From: Candidatus Poribacteria bacterium
Lineage (GTDB): Bacteria; Poribacteria; WGA-4E; WGA-3G
Length of the DNA stretch: 64,000 nucleotides
Direction of reading: 5' to 3'
Assembly: GCA_012267415.1 (NCBI GenBank)
Contig: JAAXGN010000107.1
Span: 1 to 64,000 of the forward strand
This document shows, one piece after another, positions 1-8,428 of this stretch; position 1 is the first letter of the stretch, and each line of letters begins with the position of its first letter. A program made the position numbers and the translations under genes. The notes under the pieces are model-generated. The model was given only the letters and a program-made list of their open reading frames with translations, made no database searches and was not told where the DNA came from.

Positions 1-41
1 ATTAATTGTATAATCTACCATATTATAATCCTGTTGTTCCT

Positions 42-848
42 CTATTTGAGTGTTGCACCGAGAACAAAATCCAATACCAGAATTGAGATAAGTGATGTGA
101 CAGCGGAACCTGTTGTAGCAGTTCCCACACCTTCTGCACCCCCTGCGCTGGAAATGCTGAAACCTTTATAGCACCCAACTGAAGCGATCGCCATCCCAAA
201 TGTAGTCGCCTTTATGAGACTAATAATTACGTATCTAATAACCATGTGGTTTTGGACTTGTAGAATGAAGAAGTCTCCATTGAAGTCAAATAGCGTGACG
301 ACTGCCACGTATCCCCCAAAAATGCCAGCGAATGTAGAAAAGATTGTTAGGGTTGGTAGCATGAGAGAACAGGCAAGAAATCGAGGGACAACTAAGTACT
401 TAACAGGATTTGTTCCCATAACTTCAAGGGCATCAATTTGCTCAGTAACTTTCATCGTAGAAAGTTCTGCTGTAATGGATGCCCCGATCCGTCCAGAAAG
501 AACAAATGCTGTAATCATCGGTCCCAGTTCCGTAACAACGGAGACACTCACAAATTGAGCGACCGATCCTTCAACAGCATACGGTTTTAATTGGATGTAT
601 CCTTGAACACCTAAGACCATCCCTGTGAAAAATCCGGAAACTAAGACCACTGATAGAGAGTTATATCCTATCAGGAGCAACTGTTTCAATAACAGGTCAA
701 ATTGCCAAGGCGGTTTAAAGATTTGGATAATGGTTTCTGCAATTAGACGGGATGCTTCACCGATTCCTGTGAGTGCGTTGTGCAGTCGATTTTTCACGAT
801 GTACGTTAGTCTACTTGAGGGATCTGGTTCAGAAAGTGGATTTTGCAT
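42..848 (-). CDS. mlaE: MlaE/YrbE-family ABC transporter permease
   Basis: Inner-membrane permease of an Mla-type phospholipid (retrograde lipid) transport ABC system, 268 aa, the usual length for MlaE. The sequence shows the family's hydrophobic segments, the conserved stretch VTELGPMITAFVLSGRIGA near residue 110, and the following EQIDALEVMGTNPVKYLVVPR cytoplasmic loop. The gene starts at an ATG 28 bp beyond the dnaB stop on the same strand, so it is probably co-transcribed with the ribosomal/dnaB block. The stop codon is at positions 42-44; whatever follows downstream (MlaF ATPase or MlaD would be expected) lies outside the window. Family assignment is secure; the exact substrate is inferred from the family. 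Confidence 0.9.
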   Translation of the reverse strand: MQNPLSEPDPSSRLTYIVKNRLHNALTGIGEASRLIAETIIQIFKPPWQFDLLLKQLLLIGYNSLSVVLVSGFFTGMVLGVQGYIQLKPYAVEGSVAQFVSVSVVTELGPMITAFVLSGRIGASITAELSTMKVTEQIDALEVMGTNPVKYLVVPRFLACSLMLPTLTIFSTFAGIFGGYVAVVTLFDFNGDFFILQVQNHMVIRYVIISLIKATTFGMAIASVGCYKGFSISSAGGAEGVGTATTGSAVTSLISILVLDFVLGATLK

Positions 849-876
849 AGGACTTCATCCCATAAGAGAAGAGCTG

Positions 877-2214
877 CTAACTCACACTTTCAAAACGCAT
901 CTGTTTTTTGCAGTAATGAAGAACTATTGAACCCGGTGGACCGTTACGATGTTTTTTTATTGATAGGCTTGATTCAACTGTTTCATCTGTATAGTCATCT
1001 TCATCGTCATAATAGTCTTCTCTAAATAGAAAGGCAACAATGTCCGCGTCTTGTTCAATTGCACCAGATTCCCGTAAATCTGATAGTTGAGGTTGTTTAT
1101 TAGGACGTCGATCAACTTCACGATTTAATTGTGAACATGCAATCACTGGTACGTTGAGTTCCCATGCTAAGATTTTTAGTGCTCGCGAGATTTCAGAAAT
1201 TTCCTGTTCACGTACATTATACCGACCAGCACCGCGTAGGAGTTGTAGGTAGTCAACGATAATCATAGAGAGGTTCTCGTGTTCCCCTTTCAATCGTCTT
1301 GCTTCGGCACACAGTGATTGTACTGTCATGGCTCTGTTATCGTTGATCAGTATGGTTGCTTCACTGATACGGCTTGCGCTCTGGACTAAGGGTGCCCAGT
1401 AATCCTCACCAAAATGACCGAGGCGTAATCTTCCAAAATCCATTCTTGATTCTGCTGAAAGCATACGCATGACAACATCTTCAGCACTCATTTCAAGACT
1501 AAATATTGCCACCGGCTTTTTCTGTTCAATTGCAATATTCTGTGCCATATTGAGAACTAATGTAGTTTTCCCCATACCGGGTCGGGCTGCGATGATAATT
1601 AAGTTCCCAGGTTGTAGTCCTGACGTAAGATCGTCAAAATGTATGAAACCTGTGGGAAGACCTAAGAACTGGTTATCTTGCTTATATAGTACTTCTATTC
1701 TACCGATAGCTTGTTTTATCAATGATCGAACATGCTCAAATCCTCGTTTGATGCCGGTTTTACCGAGTTCAAAAACGACTTCCTGTGATTGATCAAGAAT
1801 ATCGTTAATATCAACACTCTCATCGTGCGCAAGTTCCTTTATCTGATTCGCAGATTGAATTAAATGGCGTCGTGTGGCTTTTTCTTTAAGAATCCCCGCA
1901 TATAATTCCGTGTTTTCAGTTTCAACAATCGGTGCTTGCAGTTCGTATAGATATTCTGGCCCCCCAACCCTATTCAACTGATCGGTGTTTTTGAGTTCAT
2001 TTGCGACCAACAGAGGGTCCACTTTATTATCACGATTATAGACAGCAAGAATCGCAGAATAGATAAGTTTGTGATCAGTCGTGTAGAACGCGTCTGTAGA
2101 GGAGCCTAACAGGGCTTCTATGACTGGAACAACTGACTTTTCGGTCATCATTGATCCGAGCACAGCCTTTTCAGCATCTTTATCCATGATGCTCTCTATT
2201 GCATCGTTATGCAT
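877..2214 (-). CDS. dnaB: Replicative DNA helicase DnaB
   Basis: Hexameric 5'-3' helicase that unwinds the replication fork and recruits primase. The 445-aa protein has the N-terminal DnaB domain (residues about 10-110) and a RecA-like C-terminal domain with Walker A ARPGMGKTT near residue 210 and Walker B MIIVDYLQLL. Length is typical and no intein is present. The ATG at 2214 has a good upstream GGAGG at a spacing of about 7. It is the last gene of the rpsF-ssb-rpsR-rplI-dnaB order, but a 371-bp gap filled with inverted-repeat elements separates it from rplI, so read-through from the ribosomal genes may be altered. Confidence 0.96.
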   Translation of the reverse strand: MHNDAIESIMDKDAEKAVLGSMMTEKSVVPVIEALLGSSTDAFYTTDHKLIYSAILAVYNRDNKVDPLLVANELKNTDQLNRVGGPEYLYELQAPIVETENTELYAGILKEKATRRHLIQSANQIKELAHDESVDINDILDQSQEVVFELGKTGIKRGFEHVRSLIKQAIGRIEVLYKQDNQFLGLPTGFIHFDDLTSGLQPGNLIIIAARPGMGKTTLVLNMAQNIAIEQKKPVAIFSLEMSAEDVVMRMLSAESRMDFGRLRLGHFGEDYWAPLVQSASRISEATILINDNRAMTVQSLCAEARRLKGEHENLSMIIVDYLQLLRGAGRYNVREQEISEISRALKILAWELNVPVIACSQLNREVDRRPNKQPQLSDLRESGAIEQDADIVAFLFREDYYDDEDDYTDETVESSLSIKKHRNGPPGSIVLHYCKKQMRFESVS

Positions 2215-2234
2215 GGTTGTTCCTCCCCTTGCGT

Positions 2235-2375
2235 ATGAAGATTAAATAAATAATCAGGTAATTCTACTAATAAGACTCATCGTAGGAGTAAAACTTCGTA
2301 GGGGCGGGGTTTCCCCGCCCGCGTATTACTCAATTTCCCCGCCCGCGTATTCCCAATTAATAACTTAATCTTCAT
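2235..2375. repeat. Inverted-repeat element, family B copy 1
   Basis: A 141-bp element with ends ATGAAGATTAAATAA and TTAACTTAATCTTCAT-like inverted sequence. The interior carries two GGGCGGGG/CCCCGCCC palindromes. The same ends occur at 3897-4008, 15978-16182 and 34051-34330 around partly different interiors, as expected for a non-autonomous (MITE-like) element. It occupies the gap between rplI and dnaB. Confidence 0.75.
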
Positions 2376-2379
2376 GTAT

Positions 2380-2505
2380 TAAGCAAGTTTGAATATTAAA
2401 TATGCAGGTTGCACGTTGATGACGGGCGGGGAGACCCCGCCCCTACGGGGTCGGTGCCTGCAGGATTATCGGAAAATTGATAATTCATTATTTAATATTG
2501 CTTAG
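2380..2505. repeat. Second inverted-repeat element abutting copy B1
   Basis: Imperfect inverted ends (AAGCAAGTTTGAATATTAAAT on the left, split here for clarity as AAGCAA and AATATTAAAT; ATTTAATATTGCTTAG on the right) enclose another GGGCGGGG palindrome. It lies directly beside family B copy 1, so the rplI-dnaB gap is almost wholly repeat DNA. A palindrome GGTAGGTGCGATTTCCTAAT follows at about 2559-2582. Confidence 0.5.
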
Positions 2506-2586
2506 TCTATCCTTGTCTTATGGTGTAATTTGAAATTAATTACACACTTCCTCCCCGGTAGGTGCGATTTCCTAATCGCACCGTTG

Positions 2587-3051
2587 CTATGACGGTGTTC
2601 CTGACTCTTCCCTTTCAACAACGACGCGCAGTTCAGTAGTGACATCCGCGTGTAGTTTCAGTGTAACAGTAAAGGCACCGAGCTCTCGAATCGGTTCTCT
2701 GAGTTCAATTACGCGTCGATCCAGATCGATGTTTGCTGCTTCCCGCAATGATTCCACAATATCGGTTGGGGTTACAGAACCAAATAACCTGTCGTTTTCT
2801 CCTGCACGTCTGGTAAGATGACACGTGACCTCTGCAATCTGTGCAGCCAACTCTTGTGCAAGTTCTCTATCTTTCGTTTCCTGTTGATCAATAACTCTTT
2901 TCTGGTGTTCAAGATGTCTCTGATTTCGTTCCGTTGCATGGACTGCCAGTTCCATCGGTAGTAGATAATTACGTGCATAACCATCTGCAACATTAATGAC
3001 ATCTCCAGGGGATCCTAATCCCTCAACACTTCTTCTTAGTATCACTTCCAT
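2587..3051 (-). CDS. rplI: 50S ribosomal protein L9
   Basis: L9 binds 23S rRNA at the base of the L1 stalk. The 154-aa product starts MEVILRRSVEGLGSPGDVIN and has the L9 signature GYARNYLLP at about residues 24-32, then the long central helix and a C-terminal domain. The open frame extends 54 codons further upstream, but the ATG at 3051 has AGGTG 4-5 bp upstream and begins exactly where the family begins, so it is chosen. The gene lies 112 bp after rpsR in the classical S6-SSB-S18-L9 order. Confidence 0.95.
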   Translation of the reverse strand: MEVILRRSVEGLGSPGDVINVADGYARNYLLPMELAVHATERNQRHLEHQKRVIDQQETKDRELAQELAAQIAEVTCHLTRRAGENDRLFGSVTPTDIVESLREAANIDLDRRVIELREPIRELGAFTVTLKLHADVTTELRVVVEREESGTPS

Positions 3052-3163
3052 ATTTTCACCTGAGTAGCATTGAACCGAGAGATGATGTTCATTTACAATA
3101 GTGTAGAATATCATACATCTTAACGATTCAAAATTGATTCCATATACAATTATTTTTTTAAGA

Positions 3164-3364
3164 TTATCGGGTAAAAGGTAAGAGTGCCATATTTCGTGCG
3201 CGCTTAATTGCACGGGTGACCATCCGTTGTTGTTTGGCTGAAAGTCCGGACACCCGACGACTCACGATCTTCCCGCGTTCGTTAACGAACTTTCTCAACG
3301 TATCCACATCTTTGTAATCTACGGATTCCAACTTACTATAACGTGATCTTCTACGATATGCCAT
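3164..3364 (-). CDS. rpsR: 30S ribosomal protein S18
   Basis: S18 pairs with S6 on the 30S platform. The 66-aa protein [13 protein letters not shown]... contains the family core [20 protein letters not shown] and ends in a basic helix. Two in-frame ATGs exist, at 3373 and 3364; AAGGAG is only 1-2 bp from the first but about 10 bp from the second, so 3364 is preferred. It lies 18 bp after the ssb stop, and co-translation with ssb is likely. Confidence 0.95.
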   Translation of the reverse strand: MAYRRRSRYSKLESVDYKDVDTLRKFVNERGKIVSRRVSGLSAKQQRMVTRAIKRARNMALLPFTR

Positions 3365-3382
3365 ATAGGTCATTCTCCTTAT

Positions 3383-3853
3383 TTAGAACGGGATGTCATC
3401 ATCAGTTGTTGCTGTGTTGCCACCACCTGCGGATTGTTCTTGCGGTTGTTCTGACTGTGCTTGAGATTGTTCTGATGGCATAGCCTCGGTGTATCCACCA
3501 CCCATTTCGTCGTCGTCCCGTCTACCCCCGATGAACTGAACACGAATTGCTCTGACTCTGAGTCTGCTCCGTTTCTCACCTTCAGGTGTTTCCCAAGAAT
3601 CAAACTTAAGTGCTCCTTCAATAAAAACTGGACTCCCTTTGCTCAGATATTCGTTGACAATTTCCGCTTGTCTGTCCCATGCCTCAACATCAACAAAACA
3701 AGCAGATTCTCTCTGTTCACCAGTTGTCCGATCCGTATATCGTTCATTCATAGCGAGACCGAAATTTGTAACAGCAGTCCCGCTCGGTAAATATTTCATT
3801 TCAGGATCCCGTGTTAGATTTCCCATCAGAATCACTTTGTTATAACTTGCCAT
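3383..3853 (-). CDS. ssb: Single-stranded DNA-binding protein
   Basis: OB-fold protein that coats single-stranded DNA in replication and repair. The 156-aa product opens MASYNKVILMGNLTRDPEMK, a standard SSB start, followed by the OB-fold to about residue 110. A Gln/Gly/Ser-rich linker then leads to the acidic tip DDDIPF, the docking peptide for partner proteins. The ATG at 3853 is preceded by AAGGAG at a spacing of 5. It sits between rpsF and rpsR as in many bacteria, though a family B repeat element separates it from rpsF. Confidence 0.96.
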   Translation of the reverse strand: MASYNKVILMGNLTRDPEMKYLPSGTAVTNFGLAMNERYTDRTTGEQRESACFVDVEAWDRQAEIVNEYLSKGSPVFIEGALKFDSWETPEGEKRSRLRVRAIRVQFIGGRRDDDEMGGGYTEAMPSEQSQAQSEQPQEQSAGGGNTATTDDDIPF

Positions 3854-3896
3854 GATTTCTCCTTCGGAATAGAAATAACTTTACAAATGAAGATTC

Positions 3897-4008
3897 AATA
3901 AATATTTAGGTAATCCAATCCATAAAAACCTGCGTAGGGGCTGGGTTTCCCAGACCGCATATTACCGGTTTCCCCCCTGCGTATTACCATTAATAATTTA
4001 ATCTTCAT
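3897..4008. repeat. Inverted-repeat element, family B copy 2
   Basis: A 112-bp element with ends ATGAAGATTCAATAA and TAATAATTTAATCTTCAT, closely matching copy 1 at 2235. The interior holds a degraded GGGGCTGGGTTTCCCAG palindrome. It lies in the 183-bp gap between rpsF and ssb, that is inside the ribosomal operon. Confidence 0.75.
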
Positions 4009-4036
4009 ATATTAGTCGTTAAGGGGTAGTATTGCA

Positions 4037-4456
4037 TCATGCAGATTCTGGTGAAGATGTATCAGGGTTTTGATTCTCTTCTTCTGATTCTGCGCTATCT
4101 TCTATAGATTCAGTTGTGTCTTCGGCAATTTCATCCGTTTCGTCATCTGGTGTTGCTTTTAGTTTTTCAAGATCATCTTCAAAAAGCACAATCATGTGTC
4201 GTAAAATTGCTTCATTGACACGTAGTGCCTGATTCAGTTGAGCGACGAAACTCGTTTCACATTCAAATACATAAATCACGTAATAGCCTTCAGTACGTTT
4301 ACGAATAGGATACGAGAGTCGCCTCTTTCCCCAATTGTCAATATGGACGATATTACCGTTTTGTTCAATGATACCCTTGACATTCTCAATCAGTGTCTCT
4401 GTTTGACTGTCATCATGGTCAGGGGTAATGATAAGCATTAGTTCGTAAGGTTTCAA
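4037..4456 (-). CDS. rpsF: 30S ribosomal protein S6
   Basis: S6 binds S18 and 16S rRNA on the 30S platform. The first ~95 residues (start MKPYELMLIITPD; WGKRRLSYPIRKRTEGYY in the middle) are canonical S6. The remaining ~45 residues form a highly acidic Glu/Asp/Ser tail, longer than in most S6 proteins. The start codon is TTG at 4456-4454, supported by AGAGAGGAT about 8 bp upstream. It heads the rpsF-ssb-rpsR-rplI-dnaB block. I could not identify an S6:S18 leader motif with confidence. Confidence 0.94.
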   Translation of the reverse strand: MKPYELMLIITPDHDDSQTETLIENVKGIIEQNGNIVHIDNWGKRRLSYPIRKRTEGYYVIYVFECETSFVAQLNQALRVNEAILRHMIVLFEDDLEKLKATPDDETDEIAEDTTESIEDSAESEEENQNPDTSSPESA

Positions 4457-4631
4457 ATTTTATCCTCTCTATGGACTTCAAGGCTCCTTCTATATCTCAG
4501 GAGCAGAGATGTGTAAATATCTATTTCTATCTATTAGACAGATTCTTGCCAATTGTAATGTCATTTAATTATAACACATTTCAAGCTATATATCAAATTT
4601 TAAACAGTTAAGACACCACTGCTAACAAGAA

Positions 4632-5027
4632 CTACCTTACTGCTTTCATATCTACCCACTTTACAGTCAATTTACCTGTGGCAGATACAATACCTTTGAC
4701 TCGAACCGTTGCCAACTGCTCACAAACCCCAGAAAAAGACACATCCGCTATACGATAGTAATACACAGCATTCGGTTTAGCCGTGGTGTCTGTCCACGTA
4801 TATGCGTTGCGTTCAGCTGTTGTACCAGCACCTTGAATCAGCGATGGGTTAACAACTTTGAATTCGCCACTCTTTGTTTCACTGCGATAGATATAAAACC
4901 CAGCGTTGTTTACCTCTGATTCGGTTGTCCATTTAAGGAGAACACCTGCATCAATACGTTCTGATTGCTTGACGTTGCTAAATATGTAAGCGTGTCTCCG
5001 TCCGGATCACTAAAGTTGTCTGAGATG
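4632..5027 (-). pseudogene. Remnant of a large secreted protein (Ig-like plus C-terminal FN3-like domain)
   Basis: On the minus strand a reading frame of about 115 codons, ending in TAG at 4632-4634, encodes an FN3-like C-terminal domain (AGVLLKWTTESEVNNAGFYI, then KPNAVYYYRIADV and a basic end). Just upstream, in another frame, lies a short piece reading ISDNFSDPDGDTLTYLATSS, typical of bacterial Ig/cadherin-like repeats. The frames do not join and there is no start codon, so this looks like the fused 3' remains of a deleted extracellular protein. It follows directly after the 5029-5718 gene. What is seen is the frames; the domain naming comes from my knowledge of such domains. Confidence 0.6.
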
Positions 5028-5028
5028 T

Positions 5029-5718
5029 CTATTTTCGTATACCACCATCGCCTATATACTTCTTTATTATCTCCCCAGCCTTATCGGCAATTCGCTGTGG
5101 TAACGTTCCTTGTGACAATACAACTGCAAGTAATTCAGCTATCTCAACTGCGGTAATTTCTACTGATACAAGTTTTCGCACACCGCCTTCAACTTCAACA
5201 GATTCACCATCTGCAAGGAGTAGTGAGTTAAAGAGTTTTTCTTCATCCCAACTCTTGTCTATTTGAGGAAATCCGGGAATCGGCACTGAGTGGTCTATGG
5301 TAATATCGAGAAAAAGAGGGATGGGTATAACAAAGTCAAACACTATTTCCCCTGAAAGGATTATGCCACCGGAATATGCTAACTTTCCAACATACGAATT
5401 CCTGTTAACCGTTACGGTCCCGGACTCAGCAGTAAGTGTCTGATTATCCTGATCAAAGTTGATGTTACCATTTATTTCTGTTTCTACTGACCCAGGATCT
5501 ACTTGAAACCTAAAATATAGATGAACCGATTCAAAGTCAGGAGGAACAAATGCTTCCCAATTAATTCCGTCACCGAGCGGTTTGAACTCAGCACTGTAAG
5601 TTACAGGTTTGCTAATCTCTTGTGGAAAACCGATCGGCTGCCAACTGAGTAAAAGTAGCAATATGAAAGCAAGACATACAATACTTTTAGAACTGAACAC
5701 TATTTGCTTTTTATTCAT
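5029..5718 (-). CDS. Exported protein of unknown function
   Basis: 229-aa protein not assigned to a family. The N-terminus is a signal peptide (basic start MNKKQ, hydrophobic core VCLAFILLLLLSW, polar region from about residue 32). The mature part is rich in beta-prone and acidic segments, for example FRFQVDPGSVETEINGNINF, and ends in a helical VEITAVEIAELLAVVLSQGT stretch. Its ATG overlaps the stop of the upstream LolA-like gene by one base (TAATG at 5720-5716), so the two are translationally coupled and probably work together at the cell envelope. The frame stops just where the remnant at 4632-5027 begins, so its own 3' end may have been changed by that rearrangement. Confidence 0.75.
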   Translation of the reverse strand: MNKKQIVFSSKSIVCLAFILLLLLSWQPIGFPQEISKPVTYSAEFKPLGDGINWEAFVPPDFESVHLYFRFQVDPGSVETEINGNINFDQDNQTLTAESGTVTVNRNSYVGKLAYSGGIILSGEIVFDFVIPIPLFLDITIDHSVPIPGFPQIDKSWDEEKLFNSLLLADGESVEVEGGVRKLVSVEITAVEIAELLAVVLSQGTLPQRIADKAGEIIKKYIGDGGIRK

Positions 5719-6413
5719 TATTTAGACTGTTCCTTGTTTTGTCTTTTCTCAAAGATTTCTGAAGATAGTTTTGTATTCACCTCATAATTCGTGATGCGAT
5801 TAATAAGGACTTTCTTGGATAGTGGGAAGAAACTCCTTGTTTCAATAGGAAGGAAACGAATCCGCCTATTGCCGCCAGGTGGATACTTAAATTGTGTGGT
5901 TGCTAATGCCAAAGTCTTGATGGTAAGTGAAAATTGTTGGACTGTCCAATTCCGTCGGGAAATCCAAAGTCTTATGACAGCATCTGGTTCGTCTGGTGAG
6001 GTAAATTCTAATACATAACAACGCTGTCCCTGTATCAATTCCTGCTTTTTCAGTTCTAACGTCTTGTCTTTTAGCTTTCCGAGCGCACTCAATAACTCAA
6101 GTCGGAATATACCGTGACGAGACTTACCAATCTGTTCAACAGCATGCATATCCGGTTTACGAAAAAATAGATTAAACGAAATTATCGGTTCTTGAGAATC
6201 AAGAAAACTTGGGGATACGGCCATAGATGGCACTTGGTAGGTTTGAACAACCGCTTTGTAATTGTCAATATTTTCATAGACTTCTAACGCATTATCCATC
6301 ACTTCTTGTGCGGTGATGGCTGAAACATCAATAGTGGTTATACTAGCTAATAGAAAAATGCTCAAAGGACCAAAAAGACCTTGCAACATACCTTTCAACA
6401 ATCTTGTTTCCAT
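5718..6413 (-). CDS. LolA-like outer-membrane lipoprotein-sorting family protein
   Basis: 231-aa exported protein resembling the LolA/RseB-fold family. It has an N-terminal hydrophobic signal segment (FGPLSIFLLASITTI), then AQEVMDNALEVYENIDNYKA, the helix that opens these domains, a series of beta-strands including CYVLEF, VIRLWISRRNWTVQQF, and the closing phrase ITNYEVNTKLSSEIFEKR, which is typical for the family. The ATG at 6413 follows GGAGA at a spacing of 8. It is the first gene of a two-gene unit with 5029-5718 and has a recognisable promoter at 6493-6521. Such proteins bind lipid or lipoprotein in a hydrophobic cavity; the ligand here is unknown. Confidence 0.7.
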   Translation of the reverse strand: METRLLKGMLQGLFGPLSIFLLASITTIDVSAITAQEVMDNALEVYENIDNYKAVVQTYQVPSMAVSPSFLDSQEPIISFNLFFRKPDMHAVEQIGKSRHGIFRLELLSALGKLKDKTLELKKQELIQGQRCYVLEFTSPDEPDAVIRLWISRRNWTVQQFSLTIKTLALATTQFKYPPGGNRRIRFLPIETRSFFPLSKKVLINRITNYEVNTKLSSEIFEKRQNKEQSK

Positions 6414-6492
6414 ACATGATTCTCCATTGCAGTTTTTATAGACTGTTTTTAGTATTCCTATGTTATGTTTAAAAAAAATCCGTGTTGTGTTT

Positions 6493-6521
6493 AGTATATC
6501 ACTTGATGGTTGTTAAGTCAA
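6493..6521 (-). promoter_or_regulatory. Sigma70-type promoter for the LolA-like gene
   Basis: Read on the minus strand: TTGACT at 6521-6516, 17 bp, TATACT at 6498-6493. The predicted start is about 70 bp before the ATG at 6413. The intergenic region is divergent with the rpn promoter at 6715. Confidence 0.65.
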
Positions 6522-6612
6522 ATGAATTGTGCTACTACAAAAACCTCCTCTGTCCTTAGCTGACAAAGCACCTGATGATTGTGAAAATACCTTGAAATTA
6601 CCAAAACACCCT

Positions 6613-6694
6613 TCCGCGCTCATCTGTGTAACTGGCGTGTTCTCCGTGTCATCCGAGATTCTGACAGAAATAGTGCCAAGAACTTTACACACCC
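6613..6694. repeat. Family A element, right part only
   Basis: The segment ends GTGCCAAGAACTTTACACACCC at 6673-6694 (22 bases, given here only as its end TTTACACACCC), the right end of family A. About 60 bp before it (CATCTGTGTAACTGGCGTGT) match the right part of the copy at 23650-23881. No clear left end was found. The -35 box of the rpn promoter follows 20 bp later. Confidence 0.6.
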
Positions 6695-6714
6695 AAATTA
6701 ACCCTAACATATAA

Positions 6715-6744
6715 TTGACATTTCTCAACAATTTGTGTTATCCT
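6715..6744 (+). promoter_or_regulatory. Promoter for the rpn gene
   Basis: TTGACA at 6715-6720, an 18-bp spacer, and TATCCT at 6739-6744. It lies 20 bp beyond a family A element end and about 32 bp before the ATG at 6776. Confidence 0.6.
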
Positions 6745-6775
6745 ACTCTAAGAGTAACTGAAACAAGAGGAACAC

Positions 6776-7852
6776 ATGACAGAAAAGCATGAAATCCTGA
6801 ATAGAGAAGACATTAAGAATCTATTCAGAACAGATATTGGACATTTTGATGACAAGAGTATCAGATTCTTGTTCAAACATATTGAACATTTACGCGGTTT
6901 AATACAATTTTTATCGAGTGAACTAACGGAACATCTCGACTTCAGTCATGCAAAGCGAGGAAGGCGGAGTTATATTGACACAACGTTGCGAGACAGTATC
7001 TCAGATATAGTTTTCACTGTGCCGTTTAGAGATGCTTCTAATGGTGATGTGGTGACCATCTACATTCTCATAGAACATCAATCCACGGTGGATCGTATGA
7101 TGGGACTTAGGTTGCATTCCTATATGTGTCAAATATGGAAAGATCAACTTGAGGAACAAAGGAAGGCAATAGTGCCGGTAAGTCAGCAACGTTTATCTCC
7201 GATACTTCCAATTGTCTTTTATACAGGTGACAGACGATGGGAAATACCGGTCACGCTCAACGCGGTGATGGATGTACCTGAACTCTTGACAAGGTACGTG
7301 CCGACATTTGAGACACTCTTTCTGGCACTTAAGCACACCGACACAGAAGCGTTATTAGAACAGAATTATCCTTTCGGATGGTTGATGTCGGTCACACAAC
7401 AGGTTTCAACGGATGAAAAACCTATAGATGACACATTGATGGAAACACTCACAAGACTGGACACTTTATCACCCGAGGAGTCGCTACTTCATGCACATGC
7501 GCTCATATATCTGTCTCATCTCGTGGTATCCAAAAGACCTCAGGCTGAGAGGGAACATCTGATAGAACATATTTTGATACATAATAGAGATACGGAGGTT
7601 GAAAATATTATTATGACTGGTGCAGAAGCTTTAGTTCAACAAGGCAAAGCAGAAGGACTTGAACAAGGTAGAATCGATGAGAAACGGACATCCGTTCTCA
7701 AAGTAGTGCGTCATAAGTTTGCTGACTTCTCAGACGTTGTTCTCAATGAGATTAGTGGGATAAATGACCTTGTCTATCTTGATGATCTGTTTGACCAAGT
7801 CCTCGCCGCAGAATCGTTTGATGACATTGACTTTTCTAAGAACGGTAAGTAG
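6776..7852 (+). CDS. Rpn-family PD-(D/E)XK recombination-promoting nuclease
   Basis: 358-aa member of the Rpn (YhgA-like, 'putative transposase') family of DNA endonucleases that stimulate RecA-independent recombination and, in some cases, phage defence. The nuclease core is near the N-terminus: D77 in ISDIVF and E100-x-Q102 in YILIEHQS, the ExQ variant normal for this family. The C-terminal part has the usual helical tail with GAEALVQQGKAEGLEQGRID. The ATG is preceded by AAGAGGA. It stands alone between divergent and downstream genes, with a family A end upstream (6694) and another downstream (8036), both in the same orientation rather than inverted, so this is not a transposon with its own ends. 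Confidence 0.88.
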   Translation: MTEKHEILNREDIKNLFRTDIGHFDDKSIRFLFKHIEHLRGLIQFLSSELTEHLDFSHAKRGRRSYIDTTLRDSISDIVFTVPFRDASNGDVVTIYILIEHQSTVDRMMGLRLHSYMCQIWKDQLEEQRKAIVPVSQQRLSPILPIVFYTGDRRWEIPVTLNAVMDVPELLTRYVPTFETLFLALKHTDTEALLEQNYPFGWLMSVTQQVSTDEKPIDDTLMETLTRLDTLSPEESLLHAHALIYLSHLVVSKRPQAEREHLIEHILIHNRDTEVENIIMTGAEALVQQGKAEGLEQGRIDEKRTSVLKVVRHKFADFSDVVLNEISGINDLVYLDDLFDQVLAAESFDDIDFSKNGK

Positions 7853-8011
7853 TATATGCCTACCTATATTTCACTGTGATCTGTAGCACAATCAAGGATG
7901 AATGTACTACAGAGGCAATCAATATGAATGTTGTGCAGAGAAGCACAATCGCGGAAGCACCAGAAGTACGAGAGGTGTATCACAATCTATACGTATCAAA
8001 TTGATGATTAT

Positions 8012-8036
8012 GGTGACAAAAACTTTGCACACCCCC
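8012..8036. repeat. Family A element, solitary right end
   Basis: GGTGACAAAAACTTTGCACA followed by CCCCC, the right end of family A, with no matching left end found between 7853 and here. It lies 13 bp upstream of the -35 box for rpsT. Confidence 0.55.
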
Positions 8037-8049
8037 AAATTTAATAAAG

Positions 8050-8078
8050 TGGACAAGCAGCGGTTTTTGTGGTATCAT
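8050..8078 (+). promoter_or_regulatory. Promoter for rpsT
   Basis: TGGACA at 8050-8055, 17 bp, TATCAT at 8073-8078, about 48 bp before the TTG start at 8127. Confidence 0.55.
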
Positions 8079-8126
8079 TAAATAGTTTTATAAACATGAG
8101 TTATCTATTTACAAGGAGTTTGTATT

Positions 8127-8399
8127 TTGCATAGATTATCTGCAAAGAAACATGTTCGTGCCGATGCGAAAAAACGTGCACGCAATAGACATCGTAAGAC
8201 AACCCTTAGAACTGCTCTGAAGAATGCTGAAACTGCCTTGCAAGCTGGTGATGTGGAAAATGCCCAACAGTTTTGCAAGATGACAGCAAGTCTGTTTGAT
8301 AGAGCTGCCAGTAAAGGTGTCATCAAAAAGGGTACTGCAAACCGTCAGAAATCACGTATCAATAGAAAACTGAACGCGCTTATAGCCGAGTCGGCTTAG
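8127..8399 (+). CDS. rpsT: 30S ribosomal protein S20
   Basis: S20 is a primary 16S rRNA-binding protein. The 90-aa, very basic helical protein MHRLSAKKHVRADAKKRARN... shows the family pattern of SAKK...R near the start, a long two-helix core, and KGVIKKGTANRQKSRI near the end. The start codon is TTG at 8127, set by AAGGAG at 8113-8118 with a spacing of 8. The gene is followed after 29 bp by rsmB on the same strand, so S20 and an rRNA methyltransferase probably share a transcript. Confidence 0.93.
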   Translation: MHRLSAKKHVRADAKKRARNRHRKTTLRTALKNAETALQAGDVENAQQFCKMTASLFDRAASKGVIKKGTANRQKSRINRKLNALIAESA

Positions 8400-8428
8400 C
8401 ACTGAGAGTTGCGTGTAGGATAATAACA

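Noticed and set aside
1-41. A gene continuing past the left edge
   Set aside because: Only 41 bp remain after the mlaE-like stop; no start codon with a ribosome-binding site can be made out.
4457-4631. S6:S18-binding leader RNA upstream of rpsF
   Set aside because: I looked for the conserved stem with CCG bulge and could not recognise it; the AT-rich region shows nothing else that I can support.
6694-8036. rpn as a transposon with its own ends
   Set aside because: The two nearby family A ends are in the same orientation, not inverted, and a left end is missing, so they do not frame the gene as a unit.
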